Shown here piece by piece: positions 12,251 to 23,395 of a DNA stretch of 64,000 nt (the first letter of the stretch is position 1; every line of letters begins with the position of its first letter). The DNA comes from Abelmoschus esculentus (taxonomy: Eukaryota > Streptophyta > Magnoliopsida > Malvales > Malvaceae). The stretch spans positions 260,501 to 324,500 of the forward strand of contig JAUCBN010000013.1 in NCBI GenBank assembly GCA_035048815.1, written 5' to 3'. A program made the translations under genes and the position numbers. The notes beneath the pieces are model-generated. The model did no database searches and had not been told where the DNA came from. It worked only from the letters and a program-made list of their open reading frames with translations.

Positions 12251-12393
12251 TACTAATAATTTAATATAATATTTAAGATATAAAAGTATTAATATATTTA
12301 ATAAATTTGTTAATAATAATTTAATATATTATATTAAATTATTAATATATTAATATTATTAATTATCTTAAATATTATATTAAATTATTAGTA
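12251..12393. repeat. Perfect 30-bp inverted repeat with an AT-rich loop
   Basis: Bases 12251-12280 (starting TACTAATAATTTAATATAAT) are exactly the reverse complement of 12364-12393, with 83 nt between. The loop contains a second, partial inverted match. It could be a small MITE remnant or a hairpin. There are no coding signs. Confidence 0.85.
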
Positions 12394-12565
12394 AGAGTAG
12401 AAAGATGAATGAGAATAACAGTAAAAAAAATTAAAATATTATTATTTTGTAAATATTTATTATAATTATTTAACGGTGAAAATTAATGTAAACTCTTTAA
12501 ATTTTATATTATAGAACTTAATCTTATCTCAATATTAAAGTATAAGTATTAGTATATTATTAAAC

Positions 12566-12753
12566 GGGTAAAAATCATCTACCTCTTTATTATGTCTCTA
12601 TTTATGCCTCTGGTTAAAAACAATAAAAAAATTTTAAACCCAAACCTTTACCACAACCCTAACTTCAAACCCTAAAACCTATGTTCTAAACCCTCTAATT
12701 TCAAGCGCAGAAACGAATAAAAACATCGGGAAGAGGCAAGCAATTTTCACCCG
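12566..12753. mobile_element. MITE, copy A (GGGTRAAAAT ends)
   Basis: The left end GGGTAAAAATCATCTACCTC is an imperfect inverted match to the right end GAGGCAAGCAATTTTCACCC. The 9-bp word TTATTAAAC directly flanks both sides (12557-12565 and 12754-12762). Interior words resemble CCCTAAA. The 8-9 bp target duplication points to a Mutator- or hAT-mobilised element. Copy B is at 39009-39250. Confidence 0.85.
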
Positions 12754-12954
12754 TTATTAAACTTTAAATATATTATTGGTACACGACCGTTTAGTAGGTA
12801 AACTCTATAATTTTCTCAAAATCCAACCGGGTGGGAAAAGAGTCATTGTCAATGAGAAGAAAACAAAGATAAAAATCTGATGGCATTCCCGTTTCGCGGG
12901 TAATTCTAGGAAACGATCCTTAAAAACAACTAAAAAAGGTTTACCGTTTTACCC

Positions 12955-13465
12955 GGTCATTTATGTACACAATTGGTTATGAAATTTGTACACAATTTCT
13001 TACAAAAACTGTAAGTCAAAAGGTATATACATAAATTGTTACAAACATAAAAATTTGTGTACATACACAAAACCTTACAAATATTGTAAGAAAAATGGTA
13101 TGTACACAATTCCTTACGACGTAAGGATTTGTGTATATACACAATTCCTTACAAAATATACACAAAGGCTTACGAAAACCGTAAGGAAAAAGGTATATAC
13201 ACAAATCCTTACGACTTGAAAGCATGAGCTAAAGGAGGACATCCAAGGGTAAGGATTTGTGTACATACACAATTGCCTACGCGTACACATAACATGACAA
13301 AAAAATAGTAAGAATTTGTGTATGTACACAATTTACTATTAGAATACATAAATTGCTACAAAAATGGTAAGGATTTGTGTATGTACACAAATCTCTACAA
13401 AGTATACACAAATGATCACGAAAACCGTAAGAAAAAAGTTTTGTACACAAATCCTTCCAACTTTT
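12955..13465. repeat. Palindrome-rich tandem array (TGTGTAYRTACACA dyads)
   Basis: About 500 bp built from repeated, partly self-complementary units: GTAAGGATTTGTGTA joined to its complement TACACAAATCCTTAC through a TA or CA step. Clear dyads occur near 13125-13155, 13250-13280, 13310-13335 and 13368-13395, with further half-units between them. Because of the symmetry both strands show short frames with recurrent Cys-Thr-Tyr-Tyr/Asn-rich peptides; these are by-products of the repeat. Ends are gradual. Confidence 0.85.
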
Positions 13466-13489
13466 CACATTCGAATCACATTTGAATCC

Positions 13490-14345
13490 TTAAAATAATT
13501 TGATTCTAATCAAATTTCATGTTTTAAATATTCTAATAAAATTCGAATATTTTAACTATTATTTAACATTCGTATTTTTATTATATAAATATTTTTATTC
13601 CTATATTTATCATTTGAATCAAATTTGATGTTTTATTCGAATATTTATTAAACAAATATTTTTATTCGTATATTTTTATTCAAATATTTATTAAAAGAAT
13701 ACTTTATTTAAATATTTTTATTTAAATATTTTTATTCTAATATTTATTGTACGAATATATTTATTCGTATATTTTTATTCGAATATTTTCATTTGAATAT
13801 TTATTATATGAATATTTTTATTCTTATATTTATTATTCTAATATTTATAAAACGAATATTTTTATTCGTATATTTTTTATTCGAATATTTATTATATAAA
13901 TATTTGTATTCGAATATTTTTATTTGAATATTTATTATATGAATATTTTTATTCGAATATTTATTATAAGAATATTTTATTCGTATATATTTTAATTGAA
14001 TATTTTTGTTCGAATTTTTATTATATGAATATTTTTATTTAAATATTTATTATACGAATATTTTTATTCATATATTTTTTTATTTAAATATTTTTATTCG
14101 AATATTTATTGTATGACTATTTTTATTCTTATATTTATTATTTGAATAATTATTAAATGAATATTTTTATTCATATATTTTTTATTCAAATTTTTATTAT
14201 AATGAATATTTTTATTCGAATATTTATTATACGAATATTTTTATTCTTATATATTTTATTCAAATATTTATTATATAATATTTATTATACAAATATTTTT
14301 ATTCGTATATTTTTATTCAAATATTTAATATATAGATATTTTAAC
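13490..14345. repeat. AT-rich minisatellite (GAATATTTTTATTCGTATAT type)
   Basis: About 850 bp of degenerate repeats of TATTCGAATATTTATTATA and ACGAATATTTTTATTCGTAT. Spacing between CGAATA/CGTATA words is mostly 20-45 bp. The units are themselves partly palindromic (TTCGAA, ATATTTATTATA). The array runs on from the palindromic array and stops about 215 bp before the reductase start codon, so it forms most of the upstream DNA of that gene. It could act as a matrix-attachment or nucleosome-poor region; that is inference. Confidence 0.85.
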
Positions 14346-14562
14346 ATTTTCCCCCTAATTAACTTAGACAACCGGTTACTTTTTAATTTCCTTTTTAAAT
14401 CCAAGACTCCAGATAATTAGGCTTCATCCAATGGAGGAATTAAGGTGGCTGTTTTTAAGTCGCCAGATAAGATGCCGACTTTTAGACAAGCCCCCATTTC
14501 GCAGCCACAAAACAGATCAATAAAACCAAAAAAAGAGAGAGAGAAGCAAAAGGGTAGGAGAA

Positions 14563-17500
14563 ATGAGCAGTGGAGTTGGAAAGACGGTGTGTGTTACTGG
14601 AGCCTCTGGTTACATTGCATCATGGCTAGTTAAGCTGCTTCTACTTCGTGGTTACACTGTCAAAGCCTCAGTTCGTGACCCCAGTGAGTTTGTTTTCTAT
14701 TTGATTTTGTTTTCCATCTCAAATCTGATGTATGTATTAATATTGTCTCAATAGATGATCCAAAAAAGACACAACACTTGCTTGCACTTGATGGTGCTGA
14801 CAACAGGCTGAAGTTGTTTAAAGCAAACCTATTGGAAGAAGGTTCCTTTGATTCTGTTGTTGAAGGGTGTGAAGGTGTTTTCCACACAGCATCACCCTTT
14901 TATCATGATGTTGTTGATCCACAGGTTGAGTTTTGATTCTTTATCCCTTCTTCTTCCTGGCTATATAATTTACTCTGTTCTTAGACTATACAATGGAAGT
15001 TGTCAATTTTGTCAAGTATTGTTTCATTAAGAAAAGAAGGAAAAAATTAACCGAGGAACATAGATGAGATGGTAAGGGTCTCCCCTACCTTAACCGGTGA
15101 TCTAGTGTTTGATTCTCCTCCAGGGAATGGAGTAGCTGTAACACTTGTATATCATCCTCCTTTTGGTAAGGTATTCATCATGCACGTTCTATGTCCGCTA
15201 GCAAAATGAAATTGTTTGATGTCAAGAGATTCAGTCCAACATGATTTTTAATTCTCTGGAGTCTGGATATTCTGAAGTTTTTTTTTTTGTTGCATGGTTT
15301 TGTTGATGTTGAAGAGGCTTTTGTAGGTGACACTGTAAAACTCCTTAGGAAAGCATTTAACAAGTCGAACTTCTCAGTAAAAAACGTCTTTATCTATTAG
15401 TGGAGAGTAAGAAACTAGTTCATGCTTCATTTCAAAAGATTCAGAAAGAATCTGGACCTGTTGGCTTCTGCATTGCTTATAAGTAGAGAAGTATGCTGAC
15501 ATGTTTCTCAATCAGCTATTTAGACTTTCCTTAGAAGATGTGTTATTGGACCTTCTTGCCTGGGTTGCAGCTTTATATCTCTCTTTTGATAATAACTTTT
15601 AAATTACTTGTTTCTCAAATCAGGCTGAATTAATTGATCCTGCAGTCAAGGGAACACTGAACGTTTTGAACTCATGTGCTAAGACCCCTTCTGTCAAACG
15701 AGTGGTATTGACATCTTCTATAGCTGCGGTTGCATATAACGGAAAACCTCGTACTCCAGATGTTATGGTTGACGAAAATTGGTTTACTGATCCTGATTTC
15801 TGCAAGGGGTCAAAGGTCTGTATGTGTTATATCTCATCTGATGGTATGTGTGTGTGTTGTGATTTTCTTTGGAACTTCGATTAGCTATGTTGAAATAATT
15901 ATGGAAAAATAAGCAGGAAAAGGATTGTATATGGAGATCTGATTAAAAGAAAGTCTACTCAATTAACTTTCATTATTGTACTGTGGTTAGGTTTACAAAT
16001 ATCAATTGTTTAGTTGTTTTCTGAATATTTAATCAATGATTAGTGATAGGAACCTTAGCCAGTTTATAAACTCTTAAGTCGATGTGCTTGCACTATCATA
16101 TTGCAAAATGGGTGTCAATCCCTTATTTTCTGTAGATTTCCAGTCTTGGTATTTGAGTATGAGTGCTGAAATTTGTCATTGCTGGTTCCCTTCCTCGTAT
16201 TATCGTTAGGATCTAAACTGTAACAACATATGCTGTACTTCTGTTTACCTCTATCTTCCACAGTTAGGATATGGCCTACAAATAGTGCTCTAACAAGTCA
16301 ACAAAATTCTTCGAACAACTCCTATGTATCATCTTTCAAGCTAACCTTTAAAATTTCATCAGATTTGAACAACAAATCTTGTGACCATCATTTTGTTTCC
16401 CTTTTAGCATGAATGATATTGATAACAGTTTACTGTGAGCAAATTCTGCAAGGTTGTATCATAGGCTAGTTGTTGGCATGTTGCTGCAATAATTTGCATT
16501 TTATTTCTATGTGCAGTATACTAATTCTGCAAGCTACAGCCTTAACATTTTCAAGTGCATGAGATATATACTATTGCTGAAATCACCTCTTTTTAATTAA
16601 TTAATGTGTTTGCTATAATTCTTGTTTAATTCAGCTATGGTACACACTCTCAAAAACAATGGCTGAGGATTCTGCATGGAAATTTTCAAAGGAGAAGGGC
16701 ATTGACATGGTTGCCATAAACCCTGCTATGGTAATTGGCCCTCTTTTACAGCCAACGCTTAATACGAGTGCTGAAGCAATTTTAAGCTTAATTAAAGGTA
16801 TTTCTAGCCACTATTTTCTTAATCAATTCATTTTTTTGCTAAATTTCTCAATTCAATTTAAACATTTCCATTTTGAGTGCACTTGATTCACAGTACAAAA
16901 TATAAGATTACAGAATAGGATTCTGGGAATCTTACAGTACCTTGTTTGGTTATGTTAAAATGTAAGATTTCGATGTTTGATTTGAGGAACACAAGATTAC
17001 CTGAAAAATATATTTTAACAAATTGCCCTAGTTACAGTTTTTTAAATAGTTCTTTTAACATTTTGGCATAAATAAAATTTTTCTAAAATATATAAGATAA
17101 TATATTAGAAATTATAAAAAGTGTAAAAAATAATTAAATAAAACATTTAATCATCCCTACTATCACTCCTTACCCCAAATCCAATAACAAAATCAAAACC
17201 CCATCATCACTCCAAATTTATTCTCTCCAAAAAGATTCTATCTGGTCTTTCTTCATATGCATAAATAGTAGCTTCTGCTACTGGTCTTTCACTCCTTGCC
17301 CTGTATGTTTCTTCATATGCATAAATAGTAGCTTTTGCTACTGGTCCTTGTTTGAGATTCTAGCTGGATATTGTTGATGCTTGGGCACCATTTGGGTCAT
17401 GACATGGAAAAGTTCTAGTTGTGCTTAAAAACTGCATTTAATTTTATGTAATCTTGTTCATTTAAATCACACCTACTGGATTACTTATATCTTCTTTATT

Positions 17501-18011
17501 ACTCCTCTGTTGTTTCTGCAGGAGCATCGACCTTCCCCAATGCAAGTTTTGGTTGGATCAATGTTAAAGATGTTGCAAATGCACATATCCAAGCATTTGA
17601 GATTCCATCAGCTACTGGAAGGTATTGTTTAGTGGAGAGAGTTGCACATTACTCTGAACTCGTCAACATCTTACGCCACCTCTATCCTTCTCTCCAACTT
17701 CCTGAAAAGTAAGTAATTAACTTCTTAAACCTTAAGCCACACCAAATTACAACCTCTGCACCATTTTTTGCAGTATAGTTTTAGGTGTTTGATTCCGATT
17801 TCGGGAGAAAATACGCTATGGGTTACGTTGCATTCTATATGTTGGGACATATGCTTAATAAAAGAATGACAGGTGCGCCGAGGACAAGCCTTATGTGCCA
17901 ACATATCAGGTGTCAAAGGAAAAAGCAAAAACTCTGGGGGTAGAATTCATTCCTTTGGATGTGAGCCTCAAGGAAACAGTTGAAAGCTTGAAGGAAAAGG
18001 GATTTTTCTGA
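14563..18011 (+). CDS. CCR/CAD-like NADPH-dependent reductase (phenylacetaldehyde reductase type, SDR superfamily)
   Basis: Six exons: 14563-14683, 14755-14924, 15624-15815, 16635-16797, 17522-17708, 17873-18011; 972 nt, 323 aa, the normal family length. The N-terminus carries the Rossmann motif TGASGYIAS (residues 12-20), then VRDP in the NADPH-binding region. The catalytic set is S128/S129 (VVLTSS), Y164 and K168 (WYTLSK). The site reads WYTLSK instead of the NWYCYGK signature of true cinnamoyl-CoA reductase, which favours a phenylacetaldehyde or other aldehyde reductase acting in the cytosol on aromatic aldehydes. Substrate cannot be fixed from sequence. All introns are GT-AG; intron 2 holds a SINE-like piece and intron 4 a short duplication. 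A purine-rich leader (AAAGAGAGAGAGAAGC) precedes the ATG. The next ATG upstream is in another frame. Confidence 0.93.
15055..15165 (+). mobile_element. tRNA-derived SINE-like fragment in reductase intron 2
   Basis: GAGATGGTAAGGGTC (15066-15080) resembles a polymerase III A box, and GTTTGATTCTC (15107-15117) a B box, with about 27 nt between them as in tRNA-derived SINEs. The following GGGAATGGAGTA and CCTCCTTTTGG resemble plant SINE bodies. It does not fold as a complete tRNA and flanking duplications were not identified. Confidence 0.4.
17246..17346 (+). repeat. Short direct duplication with a small palindrome in reductase intron 4
   Basis: TTCTTCATATGCATAAATAG followed by TAGCTT(C/T)TGCTACTGGTC occurs twice, beginning at about 17249 and 17309. 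Each copy contains the stem GTAGC..GCTAC. The copies differ by one or two bases, so the duplication is recent or conserved. Confidence 0.8.
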
Positions 18012-18475
18012 TATTCCGAGGTCTGATTACCAGCTTCCTGTTAACTATATTATGAATGAGTGTGTGTTAGCTTTGCTGCTTGCTTGTTTTCTGGTTTTGA
18101 TGGCTTGTCTTATTTTAACAGTATCAGTGAAGTTATTGTCTTCATTAAATTATGTTAAATTAAAGTTAATAGATTAAGTAATTGTACCTTAAACTCTAGT
18201 TTTCTGTCTAAACAGTTTCTCTAATTCTTTTCTTTTCTTTCAAGAGTATCGCCTTCTATAGTCTAAAAAGCTAATATCTTTCATAAAAAATTAGAATTGG
18301 TCCCGTTTAATTTGTTGGAGTATAAAATCAATGATACTATGATAATATATTGATCTTTAATTTAGTCTACTCTATAAAAGTCCTAACTCTACAATTGTTT
18401 TCACTTACTTTGTGACAATTTTTGTCGATCCTTATAGTGGTTTGTCGTTCGTATAACAATCATCGTAACGTATTT
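18012..18475. other. 3' flank of the reductase gene
   Basis: Probable 3' UTR to about 18200, with several AATAAA-like AT-rich words but no single clear poly(A) signal. The rest is AT-rich and non-coding. Confidence 0.5.
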
Positions 18476-19712
18476 TTAGTTTTAAAAAACGCGTTTCAGA
18501 CACTGAGGGTATAGAGACATCAAGAAAAACGCCTTTATCATTGAAGGCGTCAGGAGACGCTCGTTTTTTATAAGACGTCAAACCAACATTTTTAACGCTT
18601 TTAAAAAGAAAAATACAAATATTTTTTTTATTTTTATCTTTCATAATTTTTGGTTTTTGCTTGTTCTGTAATTCTTTTTCTTCCATCTACTTGAAGTAGA
18701 AGAACAGATTTTTTTTGTCATTATGCTTTATAATACATTTTAATTTATTTTATTTTTCAAGACATTTTAATTGTGGAACCCATAATATTTCCTTTTAACG
18801 CTTTTAATTTTTCACTTTAAAAAATCTATCTCATTTACCTAGATCCATCATATTAATGACATAGTTAACTAAACCAATGTTTTTTATCTTATTTTATTTA
18901 ATAATTTATTTAAAATAAAATTATAATTTTTTACTATTTTAAGTTTTGACTTATTATTATTATTATATTATTGTTATTTTTGTGATTTAAAAACTTAATC
19001 TAGGAAAAATATTTTAATATTTTATAATTTAAATAAAATTCTCAAATCACTTATTTAAATAATATAAATTTTTAAATATATTAAAATATTTATTTTAATA
19101 GCTTTTATACTGGTCTATAAGTTTATAAATTATTGTATGGGTATTATTTTGATTCACAAGCTTAATTCTTTTTATAAAATTTAAAACTATTTCAAATCTT
19201 AACACCTTAATCATTAAACCATAAACACTATATTATAACCATAAACACCTAAACCTTAACTTAAAACTCAAAACTTTAAAACTAAAAGCCTTGTGTATTA
19301 ATTTATTTCTTTATTATTGTAAATATATTCTTATTAATTATTTTCATCATTTAATAAATAATATACATATTTTTCTTATTTTTAATTAATTTATTTATAA
19401 AATATAAATTCATTAATATATTAAAATATTTTTTAATAGTTTTAAAATCTATATGAACAAAGTATTTTAATTTTAAACATCTATAAATTATTATAAATAT
19501 ATACTTATTAGTTATTTCCATCACCTAATAAAAATATATTTTTATTTTCATATTTTTATTTTTTCATATTTAATTTAATATAAATAATATTTATAATATT
19601 TTAACATAAAAAGTGCCATACCTATAAAAGGCGAGCGCTTTCGCGTAGCTCCTAACACTTCGATTTTAAGGATCATTTACGCCTTGGAGCGCCTAACGCC
19701 CTTTAAAACTAA
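18476..19712. mobile_element. Non-autonomous DNA element with GC-rich ends, copy 1
   Basis: It starts TTAGTTTTAAAAAACGCG and ends CGCCCTTTAAAACTAA, an inverted terminal match. Near both ends are GGCG/CGCC-rich words (AAGGCGTCAGGAGACGC, GGCGAGCGCTTTCGCG). The interior is very AT-rich with no coding frame. The last 230 bp match 30310-30543 closely, including the ATCTATAAATTATTATAAAT block. Target duplications were not clear. Confidence 0.7.
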
Positions 19713-20599
19713 GGATACATCCTCTAATCAGTGTAACTCAACAATATCTAGATTATTTAAATATCTTCTTGTAATAGTTTATCACGTAACGACCTAGGGT
19801 TAACCCGAAACGTATGTTTTGAAGTTGGGCCTTGATGTTGGGCATAAGGAGACTTATTGGGCTTGTTTTGTTGTTTTGTTGATGGGCTTAGATGAAGAAA
19901 AAAAGTATTTGGTAAAACATAATTTGAGGACAAAAGGGGGCGTAATTTTAATATTTTGACATAAAGTTGGAATGGAATGAGATAACTATTGTTTCTATAT
20001 TTCTCCTCTAACCCAGCCCCACCTTTCAACCAAATCTCTTGAAGTTCAAGTTTTAATCTTTGAGTTTTGTTTTGAAAATTTTGTTTGGTTTTGTTAAGGA
20101 AAAATTATTAAACAAGAGACGTTCTTCATTTTGAGGTAAGAATGGTTGATAATAGTGAGGTTTAGGAGAAGAACAAGATTGAGTTAGAAAATTAATTCTT
20201 GAGCTAAATTTGAGTTTCTAACTTTTTAATTCTTCCCAATTTTTGTGAAGAAAGTGGGGGATTCTTCCAAGAGGTAAAGGAAGGATAAATTTTAAGCTTG
20301 AGGTTTGAGGATTCTTATTTAGTTTTAATCAAGTTTAGTACATTAACTCTTACATTTTTTGGAAATCATAAAAATAGGTTTTAATGTGTGATTTTAATGT
20401 TTTTGACTTTGATGAGCCTTGGTTGATATTCAAAGATAACTTGTGAAATTGATATTAATTAGACCTAAAATTTATAGTAGTTTACCTAATACACTCTCCA
20501 TAATGTGTAGGAAAGATTACAAACTTAATCATTCAAGTTAAGATTTAGGATTGTAAAATCTCGAGCATCGGTTTTGAAATATAGGCTTGTGTATCGATA
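19713..20599. other. Intergenic DNA between two transposable elements
   Basis: No recognisable gene. A minus frame at 19757-20029 encodes an unremarkable peptide. The text at 20000-20560 has T-rich, leader-like composition and may be retroelement-derived, but shows no diagnostic motif. Confidence 0.35.
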
Positions 20600-21653
20600 T
20601 AGTGTGATCTGTTGGGCTTGAAGGGCTCAATAAAATAGCCGATATAACTTGTCAAGTGATGGAGAATCGGTAATTTGGGTGGTTTATGGTGGAAGCAAAA
20701 ATATGGACAAAGAACACAAGGATTTATAGTGGTTCGATCACGCCTACATCCACTACCTTAACTTCTTACTAAGGATTTCCCAAATTCACTAAGAATTTCA
20801 ACCTTTTGAGGCCAAAGGGATAACCTTACAATCCTAGATTCACAACCCGAATCTAGCATCCAAAGTTCACAACCGAACTTTGGGAATTCACTCAAACAAT
20901 AGAAAACTTAGCAAACTTGTTTAACCCTTATAACAAGACTAATGTTTGCAATCTAAAGCATTCACCCAATCCTAATACACTTGAATATACATTGAAAATT
21001 AAGCTCACAAGTGTTTGTCTATCTAAAAATGTGAGAATTAAGCTTTAAGACAAATCTTTCATCATAATGTTGTTACAAGTGAAAACATTTGTCTTCTCTT
21101 GATGCTTGAGGCTTGCTTTTATCATCCCAAATGAGCTTCTAGCCGTTTATGACCGTTGGGGATGTTTTAGAGCCGTTTGGAGCTTATTTCAAGACATATT
21201 TCTGTTTCTGGTGCAGGAGGTATCGATACCCTTGGAACTGGTATCGAAACATCTACTTTGGAAAATAGCCGTTGATCTACATTTATGAACAGGTATTAAT
21301 ATTGGTATCGATAACGCTTCTAACCGTTGAGGGTTTTCATAAAATCGTTTATGACCGTTTAGGGAGTATAAAAACCGGTATCGAAATCAAACCTGTATCG
21401 AAACAGGTATCGATATCACTATGATTTTGCCTTTGAAAATAAGGTTGTATCGAAACACCTTGAAGGTGTATCGAAACACCTGAGTTAAAAACACTTTTTT
21501 TGTTTCTTTAAATTACTTAAAAAATATTTAAAATCTCTCAAAAACATCTTAAATATATTTTCAAGTAGTTTGGACATAAGAACCATTTTTGAAATCTTTT
21601 AAAATTAGTCCAAAACTATTTTTTAATTATTATATCAAAATATTAGTTCTACA
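20600..21653 (-). repeat. Copia 3' LTR with repeated GTATCGAWA motif
   Basis: The minus-strand LTR begins TGTAGAACTAAT immediately after a purine tract. Between about 21220 and 21480 the word GTATCGATA or GTATCGAAA occurs at least eight times. The stretch 20690-20900, with GGATTTATAGTGGTTCGATC, resembles sequences common in plant LTRs. The far end is not fixed; 20600 is an estimate. Confidence 0.5.
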
Positions 21654-22429
21654 ATCTCCCCTTTTTGATATAATTTTGATATAATAAAACCAACTTAAAT
21701 TTTTTTGAGATTGCTCCCCCTTTTTAAAATAAAATTTGAATAAGAGAATTAAAGAATCAAATCATTTAAAGTTCCTCTTATCCATTTGAAAGTCTTTGAA
21801 AAGCAATTTTTCACAATATTCTTCCCCTTTTTGTTATATAAAAATGATTCAAAACAAGTTTGAAAATCTTTAAAGCTCATAACATAGGAGAGTTTTAAAA
21901 TATCAATTATTTTAAAATCAAATATCAAAGCTTAGTTTATGAAAACAAAAGACTCCACCTTACTCAAGGCATCATTAAGTATTAGTCCAACATATATGAT
22001 AATCTAGTTTAAACAAAAGATAAACAAAAAATAAAGCTAAAAACTAGATTTTACCACACTTGAACTCAAGGGAGGATGTAAAGCCTTCCTTCTTCAAGTG
22101 TCCTTCTTGTGTGTATGGATCTCCCCTTTAATCTTGCACTTTGTTGCTCATACCTCCATCACACCTAAAATAAAACAATCAAGACATTTTTAGTATCCAA
22201 ATTGCTTTGGATCCTTTAACATTAGAAGCACATAATTTAGTCCTCTTAGGAATCCATTTTTCAATTTCATCCTTTTAATTGAAGTGATTAGTCCTTTTAG
22301 GACCCAAACACTTCTAAAACATTTTCCATTTTCAAATCTAGGGGCACTAGATTGTTTCAAATAAAAGTTTGATTTTCCCAAATTATTTTTCATTTCAATT
22401 TTTTAGAAATCAAATATTTTTTCTTCTTA

Positions 22430-23395
22430 AGATCATCCAAAACAATTTGATAATCTTTTTCAATCTTTTGAAGCAAGTTTTGTAAATAAAAAATTTTAAG
22501 TTCAAATTCTTTTAATCTTGCTTCAATTTAAAAATTAGTTTTTGAAAACAAATCATTTTCTATTTTAAGCTTTGAAATCATCTTTTTATTTTTAGAAAAT
22601 AAAGCTTTAAATTCGAAAAGCCAATTTATCATAAGCTTCTTACAACTCATCAAATGTATAAGAATTTAAAGTTCGAGAGTTAGAAGCTACCCCCCCTCAT
22701 TGAGGGCCATCAAGCATATGTTGGCTTCTTCATTTTCGGTGGAGTCCTCATCACTCCAAGTAGTCACATATGCTTGCTTCTTTGAAGATGATCCCCTCAT
22801 GATAGACTTATAAGAGTCCTTCATCTTCTTCTTTGATTCGTGCTTTGAGGATTTCCTACTTTTGTTTCTCACGAATCGATCAAAATCAATGAAGAGTTGG
22901 GCAAGCTCTTCATCTTCTTCACTATCCTCCTCACTTGAATCTTCAAAGTAGATGTACTTGGAGGATTTTAGAGCAATGATGTTGACATTTACATCACGCT
23001 CTTGGACTTTCTTCTTCCCCATTGATCTAAGCTCTTCCTTATTCTTCTCCTCTTCTCTTCTTTTCATCATAATTTGATGTGTGGGGAGTGACCCCATAAT
23101 TTCATCAATCTTGAGAGTCTTGAGATTTTTAGCTTTGATGATGACGGTCCTTTTTTTAGTCCCATGACTCGGGAAGGGAATAGATGAGCTTACGAACAAA
23201 CTTCTCTTACGGAATGATCTCCCCATATCCTATAAGTCCATTGGTGATGGTGGAGAATCGATCAAACATCTTTGCAGTGTCTTCTTCTGGATTCATCTTG
23301 AAGTTCTCATACTCTTGGTTGAGGAGTCCAATCTTGGTCTCCTTTACTTCGTTTGTCCCCTCATATGTAACTTCGAGCTTGTTTTTGAATAACAT
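22430..23395 (-). pseudogene. Copia gag pseudogene
   Basis: A first frame (23395-23207) contains FDRFSTITNGL, typical of UBN2/gag proteins. The same protein continues in another frame (about 23150-22687) with KNLKTLKIDEIMGSLPTH, a Lys/Glu-rich linker and ANICLMALNEGG, so a frameshift lies near 23200. Downstream, the minus strand still reads a Lys/Phe/Glu-rich coiled coil with stops. No CCHC zinc knuckle was found intact. Confidence 0.75.

Noticed and set aside
12955..13465. CRISPR-like regular repeats
   Set aside because: The units are palindromic and degenerate, with no constant spacer length, and the window is eukaryotic with no cas genes.
12957..13468. Overlapping Cys/Tyr-rich small proteins on both strands
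   Set aside because: They are translations of the tandem palindromic repeat; both strands give the same kind of peptide, with no family match.
14445..14633. Upstream start for the reductase at 14445
   Set aside because: It is in a different frame; the conserved SDR N-terminus begins at 14563.
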